Shown in pieces: positions 25,638 through 34,311 of a stretch of 64,000 nucleotides of DNA (positions are counted from its first letter, which is position 1; each line of letters begins with the position of its first letter). Source of the stretch: Chloroflexi bacterium UBA6077 (GTDB lineage: Bacteria > Chloroflexota > UBA6077); NCBI GenBank assembly GCA_002436065.1, contig DIXP01000059.1:1-64000 (forward strand), written 5' to 3'. Under the pieces are notes generated by a model. It ran no database searches. It was not told the origin of the DNA and saw nothing but the letters and a program-made list of their open reading frames with translations. The position numbers and the translations under genes were made by a program.

Positions 25638-27694
25638 TCGCCCAGCCCCCTTTCCTCAGTAGTACCGCAAGCCCAGAGGATTGCATCCTTGATATAGTCC
25701 GGAACTCGGAAGATGTTGTCGTGACCCGAATTCTCGATCAACTTTCCACGAAGGTGGCGTTCCAAGTCGAAGGCGTGTTCGCCCTTGACATCCTCGACCG
25801 CTAGCAGGTAGTAGGTCGCGAATTCTGCCGTTCGCCGTGCCAACGGTTGGGCTATTGCTTCCATGTCCTTGAGCAGACCAGTGTCTCTTCTGAGTTTTGC
25901 GCTTAGCCTTTTCGTGATGTCGCAGCAGGGTATTTCTCCCTCATGAATGTGACTCACGTCCTCCGAGCAGGAACAGCAGAACGGGCTCAGCAGGATAGAG
26001 CAGGCATTCAGTTCTGCCAAGTCATATTCGAAAGTCTTTACACCGTGTCGGACCTTAACATTCGAGTTTCCCTTGCACATCCTCTCCAGGTTCTGAACGG
26101 TCCCAGACAAAGCAGCATAGTCGTAGGCGGCTGGCTCGATGTCGAGCTGATAGGGCAAACATGCCTTGTACCTAGCAGAGTCTTGCTTCGACTTCCTAGC
26201 CGGATCGCCGTCCAGAACACAGGCCACTCTGCGGTGAAGGGCGTATGCCACCCTCTCGCTCGGGATGCCCACACCAAAGAGCGGAAGGAAGTGCTTGAAT
26301 GTTGATCCTCCCACGGAGACTACGGCTACATGATGACGTTCGAGAGGGCTTTTCAGATACTCGGCCATACATGGCAAGAGCAGCAGCTCAGCCAATCCTT
26401 CCACAAGGATGACAGCTCTTGCAAACAGCATATTGGACTTTGTGGCATCCAAGTATCGCTCGACGTATTTCTTAGACTTGCGCCCTTCCTCGTCGTCAGG
26501 GAAGACCATTCCAGGGTAAGACACATGAACGCCAGTGCCATCAGACGTGCTCATGCAGATAATGGAGTCTAGTTCTGTCGCGGCAGTGACATGGGTGGAA
26601 TGAGTCGTGATGAAGACTTGTCGGCTACTATTGGGATTGGCGCTGCCCCCAGGAGTTGCCTCAATGCGCTGTTTTAGATACTTCAACAACTTGTACTGCA
26701 GGGCCGGATGAAGATGGGCCTCCGGCTCTTCGATCAGTAACATGGGGAAGAGCACAGCATTCGGGCCCTGCTGGCGCTTAGATGTGGCAAGGTCAAGGCT
26801 CGCGAGCTTCAGAGAAATGTAGATCAGGTTGTTGTAACCGAGGCCGTTGTTAATCGCTGGCAACTGGAAGCCATTCTTCTCCACCAGCAGCCGCAGAGCT
26901 GAGATGAGATCCGTCTCCCCCAACCCTCCACCAAGCACTGGTCTACCTCCATCGCTAGCACCCGTTTCCTCGACCAGATTGAACAAAGTTCTGCTGTCGA
27001 TCCGTGTCAGCAGTTGGTCAACCAACTCAGCAGAGAGCCCAGAGAACTGCCTTTGACGACCTGCTCGCTCATCTTCATCCCTGACGTCCAGGTCAAGCAC
27101 CTGACGTAGCAAGGTCTTCAGCAGCGGATTGCTCCCCATGAACAACTCAGCCTCGACATCGCGAATAGCGTCCAAGAATTGGTAATCGAACTTGCTGAGG
27201 TCGTCGGGGTCCGCCCTGTTGAGAGCGGAGGGCTCACCCCCGTAGATGTGGGAAACGTACTTCGGCAGATACTGACGGACTATTCTCCAATAGTCTTCGT
27301 CAGTCCCGGCTACTCTGGCATCCGCCCGAAACCGCCCGATCTCCTCCTCTGGGAGAAAGAAACGGTAGGTCAGTTGGGCTTCCCATGGCGGGTCATCCTT
27401 GATGAGCCAGGGTTGAACCAGGCCCCTGTCATCCAGAGTATCTCTCAGTGACGAGCGCAGGGTGACGAAGACTGCAACAGCAGGAGGATTAGAGGCATCG
27501 GCCAAGCCCAAATAGAAGTCATGAAGTTCGATGCGCTGGCGTCGGCGATGGTCGAAGACCAACCCTAGAGCTCGGAGCACTGCGGACTTGCCCGCGTTGT
27601 TTTCCCCAATGATAACGTTGACACCAGGTTGGAACTCGATGGATAGGTCCTCAAAACATCGGTAGTTCTGGATGCGGATCCTCGCGATGTACAT
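25634..27694 (-). CDS. OLD-family nuclease with ABC-ATPase and TOPRIM domains (GajA-like)
   Basis: The 686-residue protein starts MYIARIRIQNYRCFEDLSIE and has Walker A IGENNAGKSAVLRAL (residues 29-43), then LLIEEPEAHLHPALQ (signature/Walker B) and ITTHSTH. A C-terminal TOPRIM domain follows with VILVEGLAELLLLP (Glu) and ACVLDGDPAR (Asp-x-Asp). This is the class 2 OLD architecture, normally followed by a UvrD helicase, as in Gabija. A Cys-rich stretch (PFCCSCSEDVSHIHEGEIPC) late in TOPRIM is unusual and could bind metal. The start at 27694 is preferred over 27868 because the longer leader runs into a palindromic repeat. Confidence 0.85.
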   Translation of the reverse strand: MYIARIRIQNYRCFEDLSIEFQPGVNVIIGENNAGKSAVLRALGLVFDHRRRQRIELHDFYLGLADASNPPAVAVFVTLRSSLRDTLDDRGLVQPWLIKDDPPWEAQLTYRFFLPEEEIGRFRADARVAGTDEDYWRIVRQYLPKYVSHIYGGEPSALNRADPDDLSKFDYQFLDAIRDVEAELFMGSNPLLKTLLRQVLDLDVRDEDERAGRQRQFSGLSAELVDQLLTRIDSRTLFNLVEETGASDGGRPVLGGGLGETDLISALRLLVEKNGFQLPAINNGLGYNNLIYISLKLASLDLATSKRQQGPNAVLFPMLLIEEPEAHLHPALQYKLLKYLKQRIEATPGGSANPNSSRQVFITTHSTHVTAATELDSIICMSTSDGTGVHVSYPGMVFPDDEEGRKSKKYVERYLDATKSNMLFARAVILVEGLAELLLLPCMAEYLKSPLERHHVAVVSVGGSTFKHFLPLFGVGIPSERVAYALHRRVACVLDGDPARKSKQDSARYKACLPYQLDIEPAAYDYAALSGTVQNLERMCKGNSNVKVRHGVKTFEYDLAELNACSILLSPFCCSCSEDVSHIHEGEIPCCDITKRLSAKLRRDTGLLKDMEAIAQPLARRTAEFATYYLLAVEDVKGEHAFDLERHLRGKLIENSGHDNIFRVPDYIKDAILWACGTTEERGLGE

Positions 27695-28152
27695 AGCCGA
27701 TAGACCCCCATTATCAACGAGTACGCGATCTTGGACACGATACGCTGAAGCGAATGCGATTCCGGAATGAGAGGGAGGAGAGTGCAAAGGTACTTCAGGT
27801 CCGCATGCTGACGAATCGGTCACCGCAGACGCGGACGATGAGGACTCCACTAAGAGCCTGTCCGACAACCCACAAGACCAGGCTGCCTGCCTGCACCAGA
27901 CAGGTTGTCGGACAGGCTCTTAGCATCGCCCAGTCAAGGCCCCTACACAGATGACGGATGCCCGTATCAGGATCAACACGCTTACTAGGCCCCCCTTCCG
28001 TCACTCGGCCAGGCCGTCCCACTGAAAGGGGGCCGCGATGGCACCGCGAACCTGGCGCGTAGTATGCCACAAGGCTACTACCACTACTAGCTTGTGGATG
28101 TCTAATAGCGTTCAGTGCATCCGAGGAGGAGGCTCTTGACCTGCAATACCCG
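27695..28152. other. Gap upstream of the defence operon
   Basis: This probably holds the promoter of the GajA/GajB-like operon (minus strand) and the 72-base palindrome at 27851-27922. No gene is supported. A minus-strand frame through the palindrome is composed of repeat sequence and matches nothing I recognise. Confidence 0.4.
27851..27922. repeat. 72-bp palindrome with 20-base perfect arms
   Basis: TAAGAGCCTGTCCGACAACC (27851-27870) is perfectly complementary to 27903-27922, with a 32-base centre. GAGCCTGTCCGACAA-type ends are common on small insertion-sequence derivatives. It may act as a terminator between the island and the next region, or be a MITE. Confidence 0.75.
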
Positions 28153-28251
28153 GGGTGGCGCGAGCGAGAGGCCGATATGCGGAGGGAACTGAAAGGTAAC
28201 GAGGGCTACACCCGGAGCGTCCGCTACCGCCTAGTCTTCAGCCTCTGGTAG
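28153..28251 (+). pseudogene. C-terminal remnant of an isoprenylcysteine-methyltransferase-like gene
   Basis: The frame ending in TAG at 28249-28251 reads WREREADMRRELKGNEGYTR then SVRYRLVFSLW. This matches the tail of the intact methyltransferase at 32605-33333 (LRRELEGYEGYARRVRYRLIPGVW region). The rest of the gene is missing, probably lost when the defence island was acquired. Confidence 0.55.
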
Positions 28252-28700
28252 GTTGGTCACCCTTCCACATCAATCCCCACTTCCTGGCTGCCCACACGAT
28301 ATGCCGCCTCCAGCCTATCCAACCGCTGGCTGGGATCGTCTGTGAGTTGTGACTACACCCAAGGCGACCTTAATAACGGGAAATCCACGGAAGACTGTAG
28401 TTCAGGGCGAAGCACCCCGATCATTAGTACCGCGGGTAGTAGTCACTCTCCTCCCTGCTCCAAGCCGCTACCTGCCCTCACCAATACCGCAGGTATGGCA
28501 CTCGACATGCGGGGGATGGTCGGCGGGATAGTGAGGATCTTTCAAGTCTTCGCGTTCGGACTCGTAGCATGCTTCGCCTCAGGGTGGAATCCTGGCCCGA
28601 TCCGTTCCGGCCGACGGTCTTGCGCGGTGGCGCGGTGGCGCAGTTGACAGCTCTTCGCACCATGCACTAACGTGCAGGTCACCCCTATGGGAGCGTTTCT
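28252..28700. other. Leader region of crcB, no gene seen
   Basis: No supported frame. A small TGCAC-TAAC-GTGCA hairpin lies near 28665. I looked for the fluoride riboswitch (GGNGAUGG ... CUGAUGRCUCC) that often precedes crcB and did not find a match. Confidence 0.4.
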
Positions 28701-29084
28701 TTGGTGGATGTGACGAATTTCCTGCTCATCGGCGCGGGAGGCTTTCTGGGCGCGAACTGCCGATACCTCGTAGGCGGATGGGTCGCCGACTGGCTCGGGC
28801 CTACCTTTCCGTTTGGCACCCTCGTGATCAACGTTAGCGGCAGCTTCGTGATAGGGCTGTTCCTGACCTTGATCACAGAGCGCATCAGCGCGCCCCCCGA
28901 GCTGCGACTTTTCTTCGCCATAGGCTTTCTCGGGGCCTACACCACCTTTTCCACCTACACCTTCGAGTCCCTCGCCCTGATCCAGGCGGGGGCCTACCTC
29001 GCCGCGGCCGCGAACCTCCTTGGCAGCATGGGACTCGGCATGGTTGCGGTGATGCTGGGCGCGATTCTGGGTCGCCTGATCTAG
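28701..29084 (+). CDS. crcB: CrcB/Fluc fluoride channel
   Basis: The 127-residue membrane protein has four predicted transmembrane helices and the Fluc hallmarks: LLIGAGGFLGANCRYLVGGW, FPFGTLVINVSGSFVIGLF and the phenylalanine-track segment FLGAYTTFSTYTFESL. It exports fluoride as a dual-topology dimer. The start is TTG at 28701, seven bases after GGGAG. A DUF190-CBS gene follows; DUF190 proteins are frequent neighbours of crcB. Confidence 0.93.
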   Translation: MVDVTNFLLIGAGGFLGANCRYLVGGWVADWLGPTFPFGTLVINVSGSFVIGLFLTLITERISAPPELRLFFAIGFLGAYTTFSTYTFESLALIQAGAYLAAAANLLGSMGLGMVAVMLGAILGRLI

Positions 29085-29121
29085 CTGGCACCGAATTCCT
29101 GTGATGGGAGGATGTGGTCAG

Positions 29122-30432
29122 ATGGCGCGGATGAACATAGTCGGGGTTGGCAAGCGGGTCCGGATCTACATTGGCGAAAGCGACCAACGACAGGGCCGCC
29201 CACTCTACCTCGCGGTGCTGGAAACCCTGCGAAGCGAGGGCTGCGCCGGTGCGACTGTAATGAGGGGGATCGCCGGCTTCGGGGCCAACAGCCGCATCCA
29301 CACCGCAACCATCCTCAGGCTCTCGGAGGACCTCCCCATCGTGATCGAGTGGATCGACTCCCCCGAGCGGGTCGAGCGTGTGCTCCCACAGGTCGAGGGG
29401 ATGGTCACGAGCGGCCTTATCACCGTCGATGACGTTCAGGTCGTCCACTACCAGCATCGACCCGTGGCGGACATCGGCAGCCGCCTGCAGGTGAGGGAGG
29501 TCATGACCCGGGACGTGACGACCGTTCACCCGGACACTCCCCTTCGCGAAGCGGTCCAACGGCTGGTGGGAAGCCCGTACCGGGCGCTCCCGGTGGTCGA
29601 TAGCCATGGCCGCCTGGTCGGGCTTGTGGCCAACACCGAGTTGATCGAACAGGGGGGACTCGGGCTGCGAGTGGAGAGCCTGGGAACACTAACGCCGGAG
29701 GCGTTGAAGGAACAGCTGGGGATCGTCGAAGAGGCCAAGACGGTGGCGGACGTGATGGTCAGGGAGGTGGTTACCATCAAGCCGCAGGCGACCCTGAGCG
29801 ACGCGGCTCACGTCATGGTCACTCGAAAAGTGAAGAGGCTTCCGGTGGTGGACTCGTCAGGAGTCCTGCAGGGGATGATCAGCCGGATCGATCTGCTCCG
29901 CACCGCCACAGAGGGCTACGTGCCATCGACCGCCGAGGGACCAACGCGCATGGGAAGAACCGTGCGCGAGATCATGCGCGCAGATGTCCCAAGGGTGGGG
30001 CCGGAAGCGCCACTGCCCGAGGTGCTCGATGCAGCCATTTCGACCTCGCTGAGCCGAGCGTTCGTTGTGGATGAGGCCGGTCGTTTCCTTGGCGTCGTCA
30101 GCGACGCCGAACTCACTCTTCGCCTCAGTCCGCAGGACCGCCCCAGCGCGATGCGGATCCTGATTGGCCGGCTACCCTTCAGCACCCTCCCACCGGAGGA
30201 AAGACGAAGGCTGGAGAGGGCGGCTGGAAGCAGAGCAGAGGAGCTGATGGTGATGGACTTCCCCGTGGTTTCGCCCGACACTACCGTGGCCGAGGCCCTT
30301 CGCACAGCCATCGCCGAGCGCCGCAAACTCATGGTTGTGGTGGACGCGAATGGTCAGCTTCTCGGCGCAGTGCATCGGTCCGATCTGCTTCGCATCCTCG
30401 CCGCAGCGTTCGGAGCAGGCAACAGCAGCTAA
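29122..30432 (+). CDS. DUF190 plus four CBS domains, crcB-associated
   Basis: The 436-residue cytosolic protein starts with a DUF190 domain (GKRVRIYIGESD, GCAGATVMRGIAGFGANSRIHT, LPIVIEWIDSPERVE). Four CBS motifs follow (VREVMTRDVTTVHPDTPLREA, VADVMVREVVTIKPQATLSD, VREIMRADVPRVGPEAPLPE, AEELMVMDFPVVSPDTTVAE). DUF190 is a PII-like ferredoxin-fold domain; CBS pairs bind adenine nucleotides. Together they suggest a nucleotide-sensing regulator of fluoride export. The ATG at 29122 follows GGGAGGA; upstream in-frame GTG 29101 and ATG 29104 lack a site. Confidence 0.85.
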   Translation: MARMNIVGVGKRVRIYIGESDQRQGRPLYLAVLETLRSEGCAGATVMRGIAGFGANSRIHTATILRLSEDLPIVIEWIDSPERVERVLPQVEGMVTSGLITVDDVQVVHYQHRPVADIGSRLQVREVMTRDVTTVHPDTPLREAVQRLVGSPYRALPVVDSHGRLVGLVANTELIEQGGLGLRVESLGTLTPEALKEQLGIVEEAKTVADVMVREVVTIKPQATLSDAAHVMVTRKVKRLPVVDSSGVLQGMISRIDLLRTATEGYVPSTAEGPTRMGRTVREIMRADVPRVGPEAPLPEVLDAAISTSLSRAFVVDEAGRFLGVVSDAELTLRLSPQDRPSAMRILIGRLPFSTLPPEERRRLERAAGSRAEELMVMDFPVVSPDTTVAEALRTAIAERRKLMVVVDANGQLLGAVHRSDLLRILAAAFGAGNSS

Positions 30433-30571
30433 GCGTGCCGGACGGGAGCGAGTGGCAGCCCTTCGCCCTCCGTACCCTAACGGGCGAGGGAACGTGGCTA
30501 GAAGTCGCCAAGGCCGTTGTGGACCACGCGGATCTCCACCTCATCGATGGGATCCAGTTCGGGGCAGCCAG

Positions 30572-31300
30572 CTACCGGCGGAACTTCACCAGTTGAGCCC
30601 TCACCCCGTCGACAAGCAGGTCCAGACCAAGCTGGTAGTAACGCTCGGGGTCGTCGCACTGGGTCAGGTAGGGGGCAGCCTCGATGACGTTCGGGAACTC
30701 CGCAGGTGGAAGGGCCTGTAGGATAGCGCGGCTCTGACGGACGACAGCGTCCGGGTCGGGCGATGGGGAGGGGGCGACCGCTGGTTCCAGTGTGACTAGG
30801 CCAGCCAACCGGTTGTTGATCTGTCGAAGCAGATCCACCGCCTCTCGCATAGGGAAGCCGGCCTCTCGCAGGATGCCCAGCCCAACCTCAATCGTCCGGA
30901 GCCAGTTCGGTGTCGTACCGGCCCTCCTTGTGAAGAGCGGAATGGCAACGGGGTGCGCCTGGAGGAGGTGGCGGAAGGCGTCGAGAAGCACGCGCAGCTT
31001 CCCCTCCCAGCCGCCCGGCGCCCCCGCGACACTCGCTAGGTCCACCCGTCCCACGATCATGTCCGACATGGCATCGAGCAGATCGTCTTTGTCCCGCACG
31101 TATCGGTAGAGGGCCATCGGCGTGACATTCATGTCAGAGGCGAGTCGGCGGAAGCTCACCGCCTCAAGACCCTCCTGATCGCCCACTTCTATGGCGCGCG
31201 CAAGGACCAACTCCCGGCTGAGCGGCACTCGCCCGGACTCCCCCTTGCGTTGTGAACGCCTCGACCGACGCGCTGGTGTCGCCTTTGGTTCAACGATCAC
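30572..31300 (-). CDS. TetR-family transcriptional regulator
   Basis: The 242-residue protein has an N-terminal helix-turn-helix (LVLARAIEVGDQEGLEAVSF, RRLASDMNVTPMALYRYVRDKDDLLDAM) and a TetR-type ligand-binding C-terminal domain. The GTG at 31300 is chosen because AGGAGG lies six bases upstream. The palindromic operators at 31343-31404 lie in the divergent region to its right, so it probably represses itself and the genes from 31429 to 32332. The basic leader (ARRSRRSQRKGES) is common in this family. Confidence 0.88.
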   Translation of the reverse strand: MIVEPKATPARRSRRSQRKGESGRVPLSRELVLARAIEVGDQEGLEAVSFRRLASDMNVTPMALYRYVRDKDDLLDAMSDMIVGRVDLASVAGAPGGWEGKLRVLLDAFRHLLQAHPVAIPLFTRRAGTTPNWLRTIEVGLGILREAGFPMREAVDLLRQINNRLAGLVTLEPAVAPSPSPDPDAVVRQSRAILQALPPAEFPNVIEAAPYLTQCDDPERYYQLGLDLLVDGVRAQLVKFRR

Positions 31301-31336
31301 GGCATTCCTCCTGGACACGACTATCGCACTGCCCTC

Positions 31337-31404
31337 TTGACAAGTATACGGCGTACACGCTATCCTGTCCACGTTGATATACGCTGTATGCTTACGACGT
31401 ATAC
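31337..31404 (+). promoter_or_regulatory. Promoter with TetR operator-like palindromes
   Basis: TTGACA (31337-31342) and TATCCT (31361-31366) are spaced 18 bases apart. The spacer contains GTATACGGCGTACAC and downstream lies ATATACGCTGTAT followed by ACGACGTATAC. AGTATACG and CGTATACT mark the outer edges of this palindromic array. It sits between the divergent tetR and the plus-strand genes. Confidence 0.6.
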
Positions 31405-31428
31405 TCTCGATCCGGAGGGGAGGTGCAC

Positions 31429-31539
31429 ATGGCAACTGCATCCGCAACAGAACAACTCATCGTATCCAGATACCCTGTTACTCTCGGAACCAGGGGCTCC
31501 CCGAACGGCACAGTGTTCTTTGGGTGGAAGGAGGGGTAG
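31429..31539 (+). CDS. Short ORF (36 aa) behind the TetR-type promoter
   Basis: The frame MATASATEQLIVSRYPVTLG then TRGSPNGTVFFGWKEG starts at ATG 31429 with a strong GGGGAGGT site seven bases upstream and ends at TAG 31537-31539. I recognise no family. It may be a leader peptide or the truncated start of a lost gene originally controlled by the TetR regulator; the sequence after it (to 31645) is G-rich and non-coding. Confidence 0.4.
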   Translation: MATASATEQLIVSRYPVTLGTRGSPNGTVFFGWKEG

Positions 31540-31645
31540 GAGGGGTAGGAGGGCGGGCAGGCGGACCCGCCTCGACGGTGTCTCGTCAAGGATTCTTGGT
31601 CGCCGCGAGCCCTGCGCGGCGAACCCGTTGTGAGGTTAAGGAAAG

Positions 31646-32332
31646 ATGACGAAGTCACAGCTCTTCCGAATTAGCGGGCTTGCCCTTCAGGTCGGTGCCG
31701 CTGCATTCACCGTCTACATCGTCGTAAGGTCCGTGATCACTGCCGGTCCAGATCCGGCCACCTTCTACAAGGAGGGTCTCTGGGTGCCAATCAACGCGCT
31801 CGGTGTGATGGGCTCTGTGCTCGTGCTCCTCGGACTTCCTGGAATATATGCCAGGACGGCTAGCCGAATCGGCTCGCTCGGTTTGTTCGGAGTTGCGCTG
31901 ATCGCGCTCGCGTGGATGTTCCTCGGTGTGTTTCTAAGCCTCTTCGGCATGCTTGTGTCGCCTTGGTTGGCCGACCAAGCGCCATCGCTCGTCGCCGCTT
32001 CTGCCCCCCTCCCGGCAGGGTTCATTATTGCCTTCGTCTCCGCACTGGTTATCGAGCTTGCGGGGTCTGTGCTTCTCGCCATCCCATTCATTCAGGGACA
32101 CGTGCGGCCCCGCTGGGTGGGATACGTGCTACCGGCCTCGGCGCTCTTGACGGTGGCCGGAGACGTCGTTGCGTCGAGCGGCCCTGAAGCCAACGTTGCG
32201 ATGAACTTGCTTACGAACATGGGTCCCGTCCTACTCCTGGTTGCACTCGGGGACCTCGGCTCTCAAAAGTGGGCGGAGCACGTTCCAAGCGGGCAAGCCG
32301 GACCGAGGGAGCATAATCCCTCAGCCGGGTGA
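31646..32332 (+). CDS. Integral membrane protein of unknown function
   Basis: The 228-residue protein has about six hydrophobic segments (LALQVGAAAFTVYIVV, LGVMGSVLVLLGLPGIY, LGLFGVALIALAWMFLGVFL, FIIAFVSALVIELAGSVLLA, WVGYVLPASALLTVAGDVV, LLTNMGPVLLLVAL). It resembles small DUF4386-like or transporter-associated membrane proteins but I cannot assign a family. AAGGAAAG lies just before the ATG. It is likely under control of the divergent TetR gene. Confidence 0.65.
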   Translation: MTKSQLFRISGLALQVGAAAFTVYIVVRSVITAGPDPATFYKEGLWVPINALGVMGSVLVLLGLPGIYARTASRIGSLGLFGVALIALAWMFLGVFLSLFGMLVSPWLADQAPSLVAASAPLPAGFIIAFVSALVIELAGSVLLAIPFIQGHVRPRWVGYVLPASALLTVAGDVVASSGPEANVAMNLLTNMGPVLLLVALGDLGSQKWAEHVPSGQAGPREHNPSAG

Positions 32333-32461
32333 GGGATCGCACCGACTGCGAACTAGAACACTCGGATAATGGATCGTGATTCCTCGTGATGGGATGGAGG
32401 CCTTGATCCGCGTGTCTGAAGTCAAATACCCGAGTAGGAGGACACGCATCCTTCTCCGCGA

Positions 32462-32584
32462 ACTAGTGGGTCATTCGCGTCGGCCACCGCCATTGCCAAG
32501 CAGGGCCTCTGGTCAGACAGCGGCCATCTTCTAGGACGAGCTGCGGCTGGGAATGGCAACGGCAGTGACAAACGACCCACTAGT
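32462..32584. repeat. 123-bp palindrome with ACTAGTGGGTC ends
   Basis: ACTAGTGGGTC (32462-32472) and GACCCACTAGT (32574-32584) are perfect ends. Inside, GCCATTGCCA-like and TGGCAACGGC-like segments extend the pairing imperfectly. It has no coding capacity, and the CTAG edges recall the 12961 palindrome. Confidence 0.7.
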
Positions 32585-32604
32585 GTGGACGGGGTGCCCC
32601 CGCC

Positions 32605-33333
32605 CTACCAGACGCCTGGGATCAGGCGATAACGAACCCTTCGGGCGTAGCCCTCGTAGCCCTCCAGTTCCCTCCGCAGCGTCCTATCCTCCAGGACCGT
32701 CCGGACTACGTAGAGGGCCGCGGCGATTCCGGCGGGGATCAGGGCCCAGCGCGATCCGAGCAGCAGAGGGGTGGCGAGGTTGCTCGCCACGGCCCCGACG
32801 TAACCCGGGTGGCGCACCATGCTGTAGGGCCCGCCGGTCTCGACCACCTGACCGCGCTCCTTCTGGATGCGGACCGCCGTGGAGAAGTAGCGGTTGGAGG
32901 CCATGGCCCAGGAGGTCAGGCCGTAGCCTGCCGCCATCAGGAGGTTTCCCGCGACGGCAACGGCCCTGGGCAACCTTCCCGTCCAGCGGAAGCGGTTGTC
33001 CAGGCCGGCGGCGACGACGGTGCCCAGGGTAGAGAGGACGAGAAAGGGGGCGAGCACCAGGTCGAAAGCCTTCGTGTTTGCCAAGAGTCGGCTCCGCTCG
33101 GCAATCAGCTCGGGGTCCCTTCGCAATAGAGTGACCGAATTGACCCCGACGACGCCCAGGTAGTGGGCCACGAAGGCCCAGCCAGCCCCCCAGCGGAGAC
33201 GGCCGGCCGAGAGGAACAGGGCACTCGCCTCGACCAGCAGCGAGACGCCGACTTGCATCATGCGCCTCCGGACACCTGCACGGAGAGAGGACCCCTTCGA
33301 CTCCACCAATGGGGGAGCGGTCCTCTGGTTCAT
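32605..33333 (-). CDS. Isoprenylcysteine carboxyl methyltransferase-family membrane protein
   Basis: The 242-residue protein has four to five membrane helices and the C-terminal family signature VETGGPYSMVRHPGYVGAVA, then the second conserved block RTVLEDRTLRRELEGYEGYA. ICMT/PEMT-like enzymes use S-adenosylmethionine to methylate membrane-embedded substrates; bacterial members are poorly characterised. The ATG at 33333 begins MNQRTAPPLVE. A remnant of a paralogue lies at 28153. Confidence 0.85.
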   Translation of the reverse strand: MNQRTAPPLVESKGSSLRAGVRRRMMQVGVSLLVEASALFLSAGRLRWGAGWAFVAHYLGVVGVNSVTLLRRDPELIAERSRLLANTKAFDLVLAPFLVLSTLGTVVAAGLDNRFRWTGRLPRAVAVAGNLLMAAGYGLTSWAMASNRYFSTAVRIQKERGQVVETGGPYSMVRHPGYVGAVASNLATPLLLGSRWALIPAGIAAALYVVRTVLEDRTLRRELEGYEGYARRVRYRLIPGVW

Positions 33334-33429
33334 CCGAGTCCTCCTCTCTTCTATCTCTCCACTCGATCACTCTCACATTCCCTGGACTCTGCTCCGCCCT
33401 CCACACCCTGCCAACACTAATTGCTCAAT

Positions 33430-33501
33430 GACTATCTCAGAACTCACTCACGGGCCTCTGGCCCGCTCCGGAAGTCTGCCGTGGCCATTCCTGAGATAGT
33501 C
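33430..33501. repeat. Inverted repeat GACTATCTCAG, 72 bp
   Basis: GACTATCTCAG (33430-33440) and CTGAGATAGTC (33491-33501) flank a GC-rich centre with its own hairpin (CGGGCCTCTGGCCCG). It ends beside the stop of the minus-strand gene at 33503 and may serve as its terminator. Confidence 0.6.
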
Positions 33502-33502
33502 T

Positions 33503-33748
33503 CTAAGCTCGCGGCTTCCTGGCGAGCCAGAGGACGAGGGCACCCATTGCCAGGACCCAGAAGCCCATGACTCGAATAGTGGTATCCGACAGGCCGGAGA
33601 AGTCCTCGACCATTCGGTTGAAGCTCGAAGGAAAGTAGGCGCGGAGGCGCTTGTCCCAGAGACGGAACAGCCACCGAGGTCGCACGACGAGCGTGACCCC
33701 TTTGATGAACGGCAGTCCTCCAAGAACGGAGCCAAGTGGCTTGTTCAT
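33503..33748 (-). CDS. Small protein with C-terminal membrane anchor
   Basis: The 81-residue protein starts at ATG 33748, eight bases after AGGGGG. It has a basic middle (TLVVRPRWLFRLWDKRLRAY) and one C-terminal hydrophobic helix (TTIRVMGFWVLAMGALVLWL) followed by ARKPRA. It resembles the small DUF2065-like group but the match is weak. No function can be given. Confidence 0.5.
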   Translation of the reverse strand: MNKPLGSVLGGLPFIKGVTLVVRPRWLFRLWDKRLRAYFPSSFNRMVEDFSGLSDTTIRVMGFWVLAMGALVLWLARKPRA

Positions 33749-33906
33749 TGGTATACCCCCTAGTATGAGCATCGGCATCGATCGTCGCACAACTCGGACC
33801 ACGGGGCCCACCCTGCGAACAGGCCCATCCCTGTATCCCTTGTATCCCAAGGGAGTCAGATAGTACCGAATGGGCACCTTCTCTGGTCGTCAACGCAGTT
33901 TCCTCA

Positions 33907-34311
33907 CTAAGGTCTCCAGACCGGTTTCGGGAGATCCAGCATGAACACCAACCTGTTCCACAGGTCATCCTGGGAGAGGAGTATCTGAAGAGGCAGGCTC
34001 AAGGACGTGACCATCAGGGTGACAGCCACAACGGCAAGCAGTAGCAGATGACGGTCGCCTGATCGCTTCCATCGAGCAGCGCCAACAATGGCGGCTGGCA
34101 CGAGTCCAAGCCAGGGGAACAGTATCAGCGCTAACGCTTCTTCTCTCCAAAGCCGGTATGTGCTGTCCCACGCCCCGGTGCCGCAGAGGCTCCATACGTT
34201 TGGACACAAGCCTAGGAAAGCGTAGATGCAGCCAGCGATGAGAACGGTCTTGGCAAGATAGGGGCGTTGGTAGCGTTTAAGTACCCGATAAAGAGGAACT
34301 CTGTTCGCCCT
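33907..34311 (-). pseudogene. 5'-truncated small membrane protein gene
   Basis: The frame encodes RVLKRYQRPYLAKTVLIAGC, IYAFLGLCPNVWSLCGTGAW, a central hydrophobic segment (LALILFPWLGLVPAAIVGAA) and LLLLAVVAVTLMVTSLSLPL, giving three likely helices. Conserved-looking sequence runs upstream of the only available start (TTG 34209) to a TAG at 34312-34314 with no ATG, GTG or TTG. The natural beginning therefore seems lost. The family is not recognised. Confidence 0.45.

Noticed and set aside
27795..28070. Minus-strand 91-codon frame across the 72-bp palindrome
   Set aside because: Much of it is the repeat itself; no homology pattern or ribosome site supports it.
28252..28700. Fluoride riboswitch before crcB
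   Set aside because: The expected GGNGAUGG and CUGAUGRCUCC blocks are not present in the leader, so no call is made.
30435..30596. Plus-strand 53-codon frame starting GTG between the CBS gene and tetR
   Set aside because: It has no ribosome site, no recognisable family, and overlaps the 3' end of the well-supported tetR gene.
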